Shown here piece by piece: positions 34,910 to 44,431 of a stretch of 64,000 bases of DNA; within the stretch, counting starts at the first letter, position 1, and each line of letters opens with the position of its first letter. The notes under the pieces are model-generated. The model was not told the origin of the DNA and made no database searches. It saw only the letters and a list, made by a program, of their open reading frames with translations. The DNA comes from Croceibacterium_A sp035626815 (GTDB lineage Bacteria > Pseudomonadota > Alphaproteobacteria > Sphingomonadales > Sphingomonadaceae): positions 1-64,000 of the forward strand of contig DASPMY010000044.1 of the NCBI GenBank assembly GCA_035626815.1. The letters are read 5' to 3'. Position numbers and translations under genes: made by a program.

Positions 34910-37264
34910 GTGACGGGCAATCACTCCGATCTTCCGAAGCTGCCGCTGCGCCTGTCGCCGCTGCAGATTCTCGGCTTGCGCGACCCGGACGAAGGCGACT
35001 GGGGCCGGATGCGCGCGCTGCAGTATGCCCAGCTTCACCGTGGCGGGCTGACCCGCATGGTGTCGCACGGGCTGGCGACGCTGATCACGGTCTCGGTGTT
35101 CCTCGGCAAGGTCCCGCTGTGGCTGCTCGGGCCGTGGGTCGCGGCCGCGCTCGCCGCGATGCTCAACGCCACGCGGATCGACCGCAGCCTGGCCGACATC
35201 GACCGCCGCTCGATGACCCGTTTCGAGTTCAAGCGCCAGGCCACCGGGATGATCGCCTGCGCGGTCGTGTGGGCCGTCGCGCTCGTCACGTTCGTGCCGT
35301 TCGCGACCGAAACCGAGCAATTCGCGCTGTGGACGCTGGTGGCGATGCTCATCGCCAGCTCGGCCGCGACGATGTCCGCGGCGCCGATCGGCACCGTGGC
35401 GTTCGCCGCGCTGACCGGCGCCACCGCCAGCGTCATGTTCGCCGTCGGCGGCGACTTCGCCTTCGCCGCGGTCACGGCAGGCTTCGTCGCGATCGCCATT
35501 TCCGGCACCCTCGAGGCGGCGCGGACGTGCCTCTCGGCGCGGATTGCCGAAGTCGGCGTGGCCGAGAAGGACGAGGTCGTCTCGCTGCTGCTGCGCGAGT
35601 TCCAGGAGAACGAGGCCGACTGGCTGTGGCAGATCGACACCAACCGGCGCATCCGCTCGGCCAGCCCGCGCTTCGCCTTCGCGGTGGGCAAGGACCCGGC
35701 GGCGATCGAGGGCGAATCGTTCATCCAGCTCGTCTCGGGCGAGGCGTGGGAGAGCGGGCAGTTTCCGCCGAGCCTGCACGACCTCGCCGAGCGCCTCAAG
35801 CGGCGCAACAGCTTCTCCAACCTGCTGGTTCAGGTCGAGGTCGCTTCCGGCCGCCGCTGGTGGGAGCTGTCGGGCACCCCGATGCTCGACGAGAACGGCA
35901 GCTTCATCGGCTTCCGCGGGGTCGGCTCGGACGTCACCGAGCAGCGCGAATCCGACGAGAAGATCGCCTACCTCGCGCGCTACGACACGCTCACCGGGCT
36001 GCCCAACCGGCTGATGCTGACCGAGGCGCTCGGCGAGGCGATGCGCTATGCCGAGCAGTGGAAGACGTGCTGCGCGTTCCTGATGATCGATCTCGACCGC
36101 TTCAAGCAGGTCAACGATTCGCTCGGCCACATGGTCGGCGACCGGCTGCTGGCGCAAGTCTCGCAGCGGCTCAAGGCGGTGACCGGCGACAACGAGCCGT
36201 GCGGGCGGCTGGGCGGCGACGAGTTCGCCGTGGTCATCCGCGACGCTTCGGAGAAGGGCTGCGTGGGGCGGATCGCCGACGCGGTCATCGAGGCGCTGTC
36301 GCAGCCGTACGACGTCGACCACCACAAGCTCTACGTCGGCGCCAGCGTCGGCTCGGCGATGGGCCCGCGCGACGGCAACACGGTCGAGACGCTGATGCGC
36401 AACGCCGATCTGGCCCTCTACCGCGCGAAGGACGAGGGCGGCGGCGCGCATTGCGCCTATGAGCCGTCGCTCCACGCCAACGCCGAGGAGCGGCGCAAGC
36501 TCGAGTTCGCGCTGCGCCACGCAATCGGCAAGGACGAGTTGCGGCTCAACTTCCAGCCGGTCGTCGACGCGGTCGGCGAGCAGGTCGTCAGCTTCGAGGC
36601 GCTACTGCGCTGGCACAGCGCCGAGCACGGCTTCGTCAGCCCGGGCAAGTTCATCCCGCTGGCCGAGGACACCCGGTTGATCGTGCCGATCGGCGAATGG
36701 GTGCTGCGCGAGGCGTGCAGCCACGCCGCGGCCTGGCCCGGCGACGTCAGGGTCGCGGTCAACGTCTCGGGCGAGCAACTGCTCGAGCCGGGCTTCTCGG
36801 GCACCGTCGTGCGCGCGCTGGCCGATAGCGGGCTGCCGGCCAGCCGGCTCGAGGTCGAGGTCACGGAGAGCATCTTCCTGCGCGACGCGCGCACGGCGCG
36901 CCAGGCGCTCGAGGAGATCATGGCGCTCGGCTGCACGATCGCGCTCGACGACTTCGGCACCGGTTATTCGTCGCTCGGATACCTCAGGACGCTGCGCTTC
37001 TCGACGATCAAGGTCGACCGCAGCTTCGTCACCGGCGCGGGGCAGGGCAATCCCGAGAGCCTGGCGATTATCCGCGCGGTCGTGGCGATGGCGCAAAGCC
37101 TCGAGATGTCGACCACCGCCGAGGGCGCCGAGACGATCGAGGAGGTCCAGCTGATCCGCCAGCTCGGCTGCACCAAGATCCAGGGGTTCTATTTCGGCCG
37201 GCCGATGGAAGCGGCCGACGCGCTCAACCTGGTCCGCCGCCGCGTCAGCCCGCAGGCCGCCTAA
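34910..37264 (+). CDS. membrane PAS-GGDEF-EAL cyclic-di-GMP protein
   Basis: The 784-residue protein starts at GTG 34910. About four to six hydrophobic segments occupy residues 45-205 (LATLITVSVFLGKVPLWLLG, IACAVVWAVALVTFVPFA, LVAMLIASSAATMSA). A PAS-like region follows (DWLWQIDTNRRIRSASPRFA). The diguanylate cyclase domain has the intact active site RLGGDEFAVV and the DLDRFKQVND metal site. The phosphodiesterase domain has FEALLRW (EAL), EVTES, DDFGTGYSSLGYL, KVDRSFV and EGAET. Both active sites look complete, so the protein could make or degrade cyclic di-GMP. Confidence 0.95.
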   Translation: MTGNHSDLPKLPLRLSPLQILGLRDPDEGDWGRMRALQYAQLHRGGLTRMVSHGLATLITVSVFLGKVPLWLLGPWVAAALAAMLNATRIDRSLADIDRRSMTRFEFKRQATGMIACAVVWAVALVTFVPFATETEQFALWTLVAMLIASSAATMSAAPIGTVAFAALTGATASVMFAVGGDFAFAAVTAGFVAIAISGTLEAARTCLSARIAEVGVAEKDEVVSLLLREFQENEADWLWQIDTNRRIRSASPRFAFAVGKDPAAIEGESFIQLVSGEAWESGQFPPSLHDLAERLKRRNSFSNLLVQVEVASGRRWWELSGTPMLDENGSFIGFRGVGSDVTEQRESDEKIAYLARYDTLTGLPNRLMLTEALGEAMRYAEQWKTCCAFLMIDLDRFKQVNDSLGHMVGDRLLAQVSQRLKAVTGDNEPCGRLGGDEFAVVIRDASEKGCVGRIADAVIEALSQPYDVDHHKLYVGASVGSAMGPRDGNTVETLMRNADLALYRAKDEGGGAHCAYEPSLHANAEERRKLEFALRHAIGKDELRLNFQPVVDAVGEQVVSFEALLRWHSAEHGFVSPGKFIPLAEDTRLIVPIGEWVLREACSHAAAWPGDVRVAVNVSGEQLLEPGFSGTVVRALADSGLPASRLEVEVTESIFLRDARTARQALEEIMALGCTIALDDFGTGYSSLGYLRTLRFSTIKVDRSFVTGAGQGNPESLAIIRAVVAMAQSLEMSTTAEGAETIEEVQLIRQLGCTKIQGFYFGRPMEAADALNLVRRRVSPQAA

Positions 37265-37938
37265 GCCGCCACTAGCGCATTCACCGCGCTTTCGAACAGC
37301 GCCCGCCCGTCGCTGCCGCCGTGGTCGGGCTCGATCGCCCGCTCCGGGTGCGGCATCATGCCGAGCACGTTGCCCGTCTCGCCGAGCACCCCGGCGATGT
37401 CGCGGCGCGAGCCGTTGCAGGTCTCGCCGTAGCGGAACGCCACCCGGCCTTCGCCCTCGAGCCGGTCGAGCGTCGCCTCGTCGGCAAAGTAGTTGCCGTC
37501 GTGGTGCGCCACCGGCAGGCGGATGGTCTGCCCGGCCTCGTAACCGGCGGTGAACAGCGACTGGCTGGTCGCGACCGTCAGCGGCACGGTGCGGCAGACG
37601 AAAGTCTGCTGAGCGTTGCGCATCAGCGCGCCGGGCAGCAGCCCGGCCTCGGTCAGCACCTGGAAGCCGTTGCACACCCCCAGCACCGGAACGCCGCGCC
37701 CGGCCGCCTCGACCACCGCGCGCATGATCGGCGAGCGCGAGGCGATCGCCCCGCAGCGCAAGTAGTCGCCGTACGAGAACCCGCCCGGCACGCCGATGAA
37801 GTCGAGCCGCTCGGGCAGCTCGGCGTCGCCGTGCCACACCCGCAGCGCGGGCGTGCCGGAAACCGCCTCGAGCGCCACCGCCATGTCGCGGTCGCAGTTC
37901 GAGCCGGGGAAGGTGATGACCGCCGAACGGAAGCTCAT
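37261..37938 (-). CDS. purQ: phosphoribosylformylglycinamidine synthase, glutaminase subunit
   Basis: PurQ supplies ammonia from glutamine to PurL for the fourth purine step. The 225-residue product has a class I glutaminase triad: Cys in VLGVCNGFQVL, and His and Glu in MMPHPERA. The start SFRSAVITFPGSNCDRD is typical. ATG 37938 overlaps the purS stop as ATGA. Its stop is 3 nt from the convergent GGDEF-EAL gene end. purL is not in the window. Confidence 0.97.
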   Translation of the reverse strand: MSFRSAVITFPGSNCDRDMAVALEAVSGTPALRVWHGDAELPERLDFIGVPGGFSYGDYLRCGAIASRSPIMRAVVEAAGRGVPVLGVCNGFQVLTEAGLLPGALMRNAQQTFVCRTVPLTVATSQSLFTAGYEAGQTIRLPVAHHDGNYFADEATLDRLEGEGRVAFRYGETCNGSRRDIAGVLGETGNVLGMMPHPERAIEPDHGGSDGRALFESAVNALVAA

Positions 37939-38177
37939 TGTGCCATCTCCGCCTTCTCGATGCGGTAGTTCTCGATCACCATGTTGGCGAGCAGCTTGCG
38001 GCACATCTCGTCGAGCGCCGCGTCGCTCGTACCGTCGGCGACGTCAAGCTCGATCAGCCGGCCGACCCGCACGTCCTCGATGCCGGTGAAGCCGAGCCCT
38101 TCGAGCGCATGGTGCACCGCGCGGCCTTGCGGGTCGAGCACGCCGGGCTTGAGGCTGACGTGGATGCGGACCTTCAT
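37935..38177 (-). CDS. purS: phosphoribosylformylglycinamidine synthase subunit PurS
   Basis: The 80-residue protein bridges PurL and PurQ in the three-part FGAM synthase. It begins MKVRIHVSLKPGVLDPQG and contains AVHHALEGLGFTGIEDVRVGR and ANMVIENYRIE, all family features. ATG 38177 is chosen; longer upstream extensions have no similarity. The ATGA overlap with purQ indicates translational coupling. Confidence 0.97.
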   Translation of the reverse strand: MKVRIHVSLKPGVLDPQGRAVHHALEGLGFTGIEDVRVGRLIELDVADGTSDAALDEMCRKLLANMVIENYRIEKAEMAQ

Positions 38178-38324
38178 CGGACGGCGTCCTTCGAGCTGGA
38201 AGAGTCGCGCGAGCCTATGGCGCTTGCCGGTCGCTCCGGCAAGGGCCGGGGCGGGCCCGTTCACGGCTGGATTGCGGAACCGCCTGCGCGGCTTGCGCGC
38301 TTGTCGCCTGGAGGAACCGCGACG

Positions 38325-39030
38325 ATGGCCGATATCGAGCTGATGCCCGCCGCCGAGCTCGCCAGGCTCATCGGCACGCCGATTCCCGGCGCTTCCGAGG
38401 AGTACGAAGCCGCGCGCCGCGCGCTGTTCGTCGCCGAGGTCGAGCTGCGCCGCCACGACACCCGCGTGTCCGCCTTGCGCCGCGCGCTGCCCCCGGGCCC
38501 GGCGGTGGAGAAGGACTATCGCTTCATCGACGCCAACGGCGAGGAGGTCGGGCTGGGCGACTTGTTCGGGGCGCACGACACGCTGGTGACCTACTTCTGG
38601 ATGTACGGGCCCGAGCGGCCGCGGCCGTGCCCGATGTGCACCACGTGGCTCGGCTCGGTGAACGGCAACGCGGCCGACATCGAGCAGCGCGTCGCGCTCA
38701 AGATCCTTGGCCGCAGCCCGGTCGAGCGGCAGCTCGCGTTCGCCCGCGAGCGCGGCTGGCGCGGGCTCGACTTCGTCCAGCTTCAAGGGCGACGCCTACG
38801 CCCGCGACCTCGGCGGCCTCGCCGACAACGGCTGGGAATTCCCGATCCTCGCGGTGTACCGCAAGGACGGCGGCCCGGTCCGCCTGCACTACCTGGCGCA
38901 AATGCCGAGGGAAGCCGCCGACCCCGGCCAAGACCCCCGCTCGCCGCCGGAGATGGCCGCGCTGTGGCACGTCCTCGACCTCACCCCCGAAGGCCGCGGG
39001 ACCGACTGGTACCCGAAGCTGAACTACTAG
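38325..39030 (+). pseudogene. DUF899 thioredoxin-like protein, frameshifted
   Basis: The first frame runs from ATG 38325 with clear DUF899 features (KDYRFIDANGEEVGLGDLF, GPERPRPCPMCTTWLGSVNG, AFARERGWRGLDF). Near 38778-38785 similarity moves to the +1 frame (SFKGDAYARDLGGLADNGWE, then LWHVLDLTPEGRGTDWYPKL and stop at 39030). Removing one base near 38779 restores a 234-residue protein of normal family length. The gene is thus broken by a single indel, or the sequence contains an error. DUF899 proteins have a thioredoxin fold with a conserved PCPMC motif; the role is unknown. Confidence 0.85.
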
Positions 39031-39146
39031 CGCGATGTGGCGCGCGCGGCCGGCGGCGTTTTCCGGTTGTGCCCCTCGGGAGGCCCCTGCATACAAGAGC
39101 GGAACGCCACGGCGGGCACGCGCCGGGCAAGGGGAGTTTATCGTCG

Positions 39147-40424
39147 ATGCGCACTCAGGGTCTCGCCTTCAGACTGTCAACAGCCGTCGCCGCCATGGCC
39201 TGCGCCTTGCTCGCGCCCGGCGCCGCGGCCCAGGAGCGGCCCGCCGACCTGACCGAGCTGCCGCCGGTGCCGACCGACTACGATCCGGGCAAGACCGCGT
39301 GGGGCGATCCCGACCTCAGCCACAGCTTCCAGTACGAATACCTCAACAACATGCGCATCCTGATGCAGCGGCCCAAGGTGTTCGGCGAGCGCGTGTGGCT
39401 GACCGACGAGGAATTCGCCCGCCGCCTGGTCGCCGCCGAGCGGTCCGACGCGAACTTCGCCCCGGCCTCCGAAAACGGCGTCGGCACCCCAGGCACCGAG
39501 GGATTGGCCGATTTCATCAAGAACTCGTCGATCGGCCACCGCACCTCGCTGATCGTCAGTCCGGCGGACGGCCAGCTGCCGCCGCTGACCCCCCAGGCTG
39601 AGGCGCTGTACAAGGCCGGCCGTTCGGGCTGGGTGCCGGGGCAGGACTACGACTGGGTCGACGACTTCGACAGCTGGGACCGCTGCGTCAGCCGCGGCTT
39701 CCCGGCCTCGATGTTCCCGTTCCGCTACAACAACGGGGTGCGCATCTTCCAGTCGCCGGGCTACGTGGTGATCTACCTCGAGATGCTCGGCAACCGCGTG
39801 ATCCCGCTGCGCGACGGGCGCGACGCCCGGCACTGGCCCGGCGTGGTCGAGGCGTGGATGGGCAACAGCGTCGGCCACTGGGAGGGCAACACGCTGGTGG
39901 TCGAGACGACCAACATCAAATCCGGCGACAGCGCCTCGAGCGACATCTACGCCCGCGCGGCGAGCCCGCTCAACATGGCGAGCCAGAACGTGCCGCCGTT
40001 CAACACCATCCCGACGAGCAAGAAGGCGCGCTCGGTCGAGCGGTTCACGATGACCAACCCGAACTCGCTGACCTACGAGATCACCTACACCGACGAGGAC
40101 GTGTTCACCGCGCCGTGGACCGTGCGGATGGAGTGGGCCCGCGACGACGACTACCAGTTCTACGAATACGCCTGCCACGAAGGCAACGTGCAGCTGCGCA
40201 ACTACGTCACTGCCAGCCGCGCCTACCGCGAGCAGGTCGCCCGCGGCGAGAGCCCGGAGATCCCCGCCGAGGCCGACGACCGCGCGCGCTTTGCCCGCCA
40301 GTTCGACTACGACCCGGCGGCCAACGACCGCCCGGGCCCGCCGCCCGGCGCCGGCGCGCCGCCGCCCGCCGCCGCCCCGCCGCCGGCCGGGAACCGGCCG
40401 AGCGGGGGCGCGGGCAGCCGCTAG
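39147..40424 (+). CDS. secreted protein of an uncharacterised family
   Basis: The 425-residue product from ATG 39147 has a signal peptide (STAVAAMACALLAPGAAAQ). Its central pattern GYVVIYLEMLGNRVIPLRDGR, then WMGNSVGHWEGNTLVVETTN, recurs in many secreted proteins of sphingomonads and acidobacteria. Late segments SVERFTMTNPNSLTYEITY and YEYACHEGN complete it. The tail is Pro/Ala/Gly-rich. Function unknown. Its TAG shares CTAG with the stop of the convergent M16 protease gene. It is in the same frame as the first part of the broken DUF899 gene. Confidence 0.85.
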   Translation: MRTQGLAFRLSTAVAAMACALLAPGAAAQERPADLTELPPVPTDYDPGKTAWGDPDLSHSFQYEYLNNMRILMQRPKVFGERVWLTDEEFARRLVAAERSDANFAPASENGVGTPGTEGLADFIKNSSIGHRTSLIVSPADGQLPPLTPQAEALYKAGRSGWVPGQDYDWVDDFDSWDRCVSRGFPASMFPFRYNNGVRIFQSPGYVVIYLEMLGNRVIPLRDGRDARHWPGVVEAWMGNSVGHWEGNTLVVETTNIKSGDSASSDIYARAASPLNMASQNVPPFNTIPTSKKARSVERFTMTNPNSLTYEITYTDEDVFTAPWTVRMEWARDDDYQFYEYACHEGNVQLRNYVTASRAYREQVARGESPEIPAEADDRARFARQFDYDPAANDRPGPPPGAGAPPPAAAPPPAGNRPSGGAGSR

Positions 40425-43258
40425 TCCGCCGCCGCCGCGCGCGGCAGCACGTCGATCGCCAGCGCCGCGGCCGGGTCGAGGTAGCGCGCGGCGATCGCCC
40501 GCACGTCCTCCGCGGTCAGCGCCGAGAGGGTGTCCCGGGCGGCGGCGAAGCGGGCGATGCGCTCGGGCTCGCTCTGCGCGCGGTCGGCGAGGTTCATCCA
40601 GCCGGCGTTAGACTTGAGCGCGTTGTCGTAGCTTTCGAGCAGCGGCCGGCGCGCGCGCAGCAGCATGTCGTCGTCGACCGGCTCGGCGATCAGCTTGCGC
40701 ACCGTCTCGAGCATCGCCTCGCGCGCCGCGTCGACCTGGCCGGCGTCGACCGAGGCGGCGACGGTGAACGTGCCATAGCCCGGGTAGACGTCGGACTGGC
40801 TGGCGTTGACGCCCGGCGAGTAGGTCTGGCCGAGCTCCTCGCGCAGCTTGTCGATCAGCGCCAGCCGGACGACCCGTTCGAGCAGCTCGAGCCGGAGCAC
40901 CTCGCCGAAGTCGCTGTCGTCGCGGGTCGGCCAGGTCAGGCGGACGATCGCCTGGTCGGGGGCGCCGTCGTGGCGCACCACGCGGCGGCCGCGGTCGGCG
41001 GTGAACCCGCGCCGGCGGTTGTCGGCGTATTCGGCGAAGCCGGGCTCGCGCGGCGGCAGCGCGCCGAGCGTGCCGGCGACCAGTTCGATCGCCCGCGCCT
41101 CGTCGAAGTCGCCGACCAGCGCCAGCTCGAGCGCCCCGTGCGCCAGCCGCTCGGCGATGTCGCGGCGCAGCTCGGCGAAGCTCAGGCCGAGGTAAGCCTC
41201 CTTCGGCTGGAGCGTGAAGCGCGGGTCGCCGTCTGAGACGATCGCCCCGAGCGCGTTGGCCAGCGCGTTCTCCGGGGTGGCGTCGCGGCTGGCGAAGAAG
41301 TTCTCGATGTTGCGGCGGTATTGCGTCTCGCCCTGCGGCCGGTAGCCGGGATCGGTGATCGCCGCGGCGAGCAGCTGGAGCTGTAGCTCGAGGTCGCGCG
41401 GGGTGGTCGAGGTGGCCATCGTGAACGCTTCGTCGCCGGCGGCGATGCCGAAGCCGACGCTGCGCCCGGCGAGCATCGTCTGCAGCTCGTCGGCAGTGTG
41501 CCGGCCGAGCCCGCCGACGGGCAGCACGCTGACCATCGCCGTCGCCAGCGGATCGTCGCGGGTGTTGAGCATCTGCCCGCCGTCGATGGCCAGCTGCACC
41601 GAGATGCGGTCGCGCTGGAGCTCGGTCCGCTTGAGGTTGAGCCTGAGCCCGTTGGCGAAGGTCAGCGTGCGGATGCCGAGCAGCGGCTCGACGGTGTCGG
41701 CGACGACCGTGCCGGGCGGGCCGAAGTCGGTGTAGCCCCACTCGGCCAGCGCGGCGGAATCCTCCACCGCCAGCGGCGCCGCCATGCCCTCGTTCCACGC
41801 CGCGCGCAGCGCCTCGGCGCCGCCTTCGGGCGCGGTGCGGCTCTCGAAGCGGATCAGCGGGTCGTCGAGCGGGACCAGCTCCTCGAGCAGCGCCTCGAGC
41901 ACGCTCGCCGGGGTGATCCCGGGCAAGTGGGCGAGGAATCGCTGCAGCCCGCTCTCCGGGGTGGTCGGCACCTGGCCGTCCTCGAGCAGCGTGATCGCGC
42001 CGGTGACGAAGCTGCCGTTCGAGCGGGTCTCGGCCCCGGCGGCGTTGTTCTCCAGCGCGGTGCGCAAGTTGGCGACCTGCTCGGCGACCTCGGCCTCGGT
42101 GAAGCCGAGCTCGATCGCGCGGCGGTATTCGGCCTGAGCGGCGGCGAGCGCGCGGCGCCACTGGCCGTTGCCGGTGTCGATGACGAGGTTGGTGGTGCGG
42201 CCAGCGTCGAACACCTCGGCAGTGCCGAGCCCGGCGCCGCGGAACGGCGGGTCCTCCAGCCGCGCGAGGCGCTGCAGCCGGCGGTTGACGATGCCGTAGC
42301 CGAGCTGGCGGCGGACGTTGCGCTCGCGGAACGCCTGGGTGTCGGTGTCGTCGAGCGCGGGGCCGTGGCGCGAGATCGTGATCTGCTCGGGCAGCGCCGG
42401 GTCGAGGTAGATGTCGGTCTGGCCGGCATGCGCGAACGGGACCGGGCCGGGATCGACCGCCGGCACGATCGGCGCCGCCTGCCAGCTCGAGAAATGCTTG
42501 GCGATCGCCGCCTCGACCGCGTCGGGATCGAAGTCGCCGACGACGATCACCGCGGTGTTCTCCGGCCGGTAGAGCCGCTGGTAGAGCGCGCGCAGCTTGT
42601 CGGCGGTGGCGCCCTGCAGCGTCTCGACGGTGCCGATCGGCAGCCGCTCGGGGAAGCGTGCGCCGGGATACTGGAATTGCAGCCCGTCGATCACGTTGCG
42701 CAACTCGTAAGTGTCGCGCACGCGCCGCTCGGACAGCACCACGCCCTTCTCGCGCTCGATCGCCTCGGGGTTGAAGGCGAGCTCGCTGGCGACCTCGCGC
42801 ATCAGCATCAGCGCGGTGTCGAGCAGCGCCGGATCGTTGCGCGGCAGGTTGAGCATGTAGCTAGTGACGTCGAAGTTGGTCGAGGCGTTGGTGTCGGGGC
42901 CGAACGCCAGCCCCTCGCGCTCGAGCAGGCGGATCATCTCGCCTTCGGGCACCCGGGTCGAGCCGTTGAACGCCATGTGCTCGATGAAGTGGGCGTAGCC
43001 GAGCTCGTCCTCGGTCTCGGCGACCGACCCGGCGTCGACCCAGAACTGCACCATGCCGGTGCCCTTGGGCGTGGCGTTGGGGCGGACGACGTATCGCATG
43101 CCGTTGTCGAGCCGCCCGAAGCGGTATGCCGGATCGACCGGCAGGTCGCTCTCCGCGAACGGCCACTCGTGCTCGGGCGCCACCGGGGCCGGCTGGGCCA
43201 GGGCGGGAGCGGCGACGAGGAGGGAGACGGCGAGGGCGAGCAGAGGGCGGCGGATCAT
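40421..43258 (-). CDS. secreted M16 family zinc metalloprotease
   Basis: The 945-residue protein has a signal peptide (LLALAVSLLVAAPALAQ) and the inverted zinc motif HxxEH at His90, Glu93, His94 (YAHFIEHMAFNGS), with a downstream Glu in NPEAIEREKGVVLSE. Four M16 half-domains can be discerned, including two inactive C-terminal ones (GGQMLNTRDDPLATAM, RRDIAERLAHGALELALVGD). M16 enzymes enclose and degrade short peptides, here probably in the periplasm or outside. It splits the purine genes purQS and purC. Confidence 0.93.
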   Translation of the reverse strand: MIRRPLLALAVSLLVAAPALAQPAPVAPEHEWPFAESDLPVDPAYRFGRLDNGMRYVVRPNATPKGTGMVQFWVDAGSVAETEDELGYAHFIEHMAFNGSTRVPEGEMIRLLEREGLAFGPDTNASTNFDVTSYMLNLPRNDPALLDTALMLMREVASELAFNPEAIEREKGVVLSERRVRDTYELRNVIDGLQFQYPGARFPERLPIGTVETLQGATADKLRALYQRLYRPENTAVIVVGDFDPDAVEAAIAKHFSSWQAAPIVPAVDPGPVPFAHAGQTDIYLDPALPEQITISRHGPALDDTDTQAFRERNVRRQLGYGIVNRRLQRLARLEDPPFRGAGLGTAEVFDAGRTTNLVIDTGNGQWRRALAAAQAEYRRAIELGFTEAEVAEQVANLRTALENNAAGAETRSNGSFVTGAITLLEDGQVPTTPESGLQRFLAHLPGITPASVLEALLEELVPLDDPLIRFESRTAPEGGAEALRAAWNEGMAAPLAVEDSAALAEWGYTDFGPPGTVVADTVEPLLGIRTLTFANGLRLNLKRTELQRDRISVQLAIDGGQMLNTRDDPLATAMVSVLPVGGLGRHTADELQTMLAGRSVGFGIAAGDEAFTMATSTTPRDLELQLQLLAAAITDPGYRPQGETQYRRNIENFFASRDATPENALANALGAIVSDGDPRFTLQPKEAYLGLSFAELRRDIAERLAHGALELALVGDFDEARAIELVAGTLGALPPREPGFAEYADNRRRGFTADRGRRVVRHDGAPDQAIVRLTWPTRDDSDFGEVLRLELLERVVRLALIDKLREELGQTYSPGVNASQSDVYPGYGTFTVAASVDAGQVDAAREAMLETVRKLIAEPVDDDMLLRARRPLLESYDNALKSNAGWMNLADRAQSEPERIARFAAARDTLSALTAEDVRAIAARYLDPAAALAIDVLPRAAAAD

Positions 43259-43430
43259 CGCGCGCGGGTTTGGCGGAGGATTTGTTAACGGGCAATGAGG
43301 TTGTCGCGAGATCTCCGCGGAGGCGATCGGGCCGAGGCCGGCTCGGACGCGTTCCTCGATACGCTGCGGGGCAACGCTGTCGGTTAGCCGTCGGCGCGCG
43401 CCGAGGCGTGGGACTCGGTGTCGCCCTCTT

Positions 43431-43450
43431 TCCTCCCCGGCGGGGGAGGA
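43431..43450. terminator. GC-rich hairpin after purC, possible terminator
   Basis: TCCTCCCC-GGCG-GGGGAGGA forms a perfect 8-bp stem 12 nt beyond the purC stop. No T-run follows on the purC strand, so it may be a message-stabilising hairpin or a relic of the CCTCCCGC repeat family rather than an intrinsic terminator. Confidence 0.45.
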
Positions 43451-43462
43451 ACGCGCTGCGCG

Positions 43463-44263
43463 CTACTTCTTCGGCTTGGGCCCGGTGCGCAGCTTGGCGC
43501 GGTGGGCGCTCATGTCGAACACCTCGCCGGGGCTGGCGTCCTCGTTGAGCAGGCCGAGCCGGCGGGCCACTTCCTGATAGGCTTCCTCCTCGCCGCCGAG
43601 GTCGCGGCGGAAGCGGTCCTTGTCGAGCTTCTCGCCGCTGGTCATGTCCCACAGCCGGCAATTGTCGGGGCTGATCTCGTCGGCGAGGATCACCCGGCTG
43701 TAGTCCTGGTCCCAGATGCGCCCGAACTCGAGCTTGAAGTCGATCAGGCGGATGTCGATCGCGGCGAACATCCCGCACATGAAGTCGTTGACCCGGATGG
43801 CCATGCTGGAGATGTCCTGCATCTCCTCGTTGCTGGCCCAGCCGAAGCAGGCGATGTGCTCCTCGGCGACCATCGGGTCCTGCAGCTCGTCGCTCTTGAG
43901 GTAGTACTCGATCAGCGTGTGCGGCAGCGGCTCGCCTTCCTCCATCCCGAGCCGCTTGGCGAGCTGGCCGGCGGCGACGTTGCGCACGACGACCTCGAGC
44001 GGGATGATCTCGACCTGGCGGATCAGCTGCTCGCGCATGTTGAGCCGGCGGATGAAGTGCGTCGGGATGCCGATGTGCGCGAGGCGCAGGAAGACGTGCT
44101 CGGAGATGCGGTTGTTGATCACCCCCTTGCCGTTGATCGTGCCCTTCTTCTGGGCGTTGAAGGCGGTCGCATCGTCCTTGAAGTACTGGATGATCGTGCC
44201 CGGCTCGGGCCCTTCGTAGAGGATCTTGGCCTTGCCTTCGTAGATCTGGCGGCGGCGGGACAT
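43463..44263 (-). CDS. purC: phosphoribosylaminoimidazole-succinocarboxamide synthase
   Basis: PurC joins aspartate to CAIR in purine synthesis. The 266-residue product begins RRRQIYEGKAKILYEG. It has FKDDATAFNAQKKGTINGKGVINNRIS, the VEIIPLEVVVRNVAAGQLAKR stretch, LIDFKLEFGR and ILADEISPDNCRLWD. The short bacterial length is normal. It is divergent from the TonB-dependent receptor gene with a 168-nt gap that presumably holds both promoters. In many relatives purC lies directly next to purS. Confidence 0.98.
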   Translation of the reverse strand: MSRRRQIYEGKAKILYEGPEPGTIIQYFKDDATAFNAQKKGTINGKGVINNRISEHVFLRLAHIGIPTHFIRRLNMREQLIRQVEIIPLEVVVRNVAAGQLAKRLGMEEGEPLPHTLIEYYLKSDELQDPMVAEEHIACFGWASNEEMQDISSMAIRVNDFMCGMFAAIDIRLIDFKLEFGRIWDQDYSRVILADEISPDNCRLWDMTSGEKLDKDRFRRDLGGEEEAYQEVARRLGLLNEDASPGEVFDMSAHRAKLRTGPKPKK

Positions 44264-44431
44264 GGCGGCACCTTCTGCAGGGAAAAAGCGAGCGCCCCGG
44301 CGTCACGAAGCGGCAGCTTCGCTCGGGCCGGGGCGCGCGAACGCGCCTATACACATAGGGCCCGGGCAAGGCAATTGCACGGCGCGGGCGGCGCGGCTAG
44401 GTCCGGTCACCGTCACAGGGTCAGGGCTGCC

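Noticed and set aside
37938..40424. 828-codon open frame on the plus strand
   Set aside because: Its beginning is antisense to purS, its middle contains the first part of the DUF899 gene plus a shadow region, and only the end is the real secreted protein. No single protein is supported.
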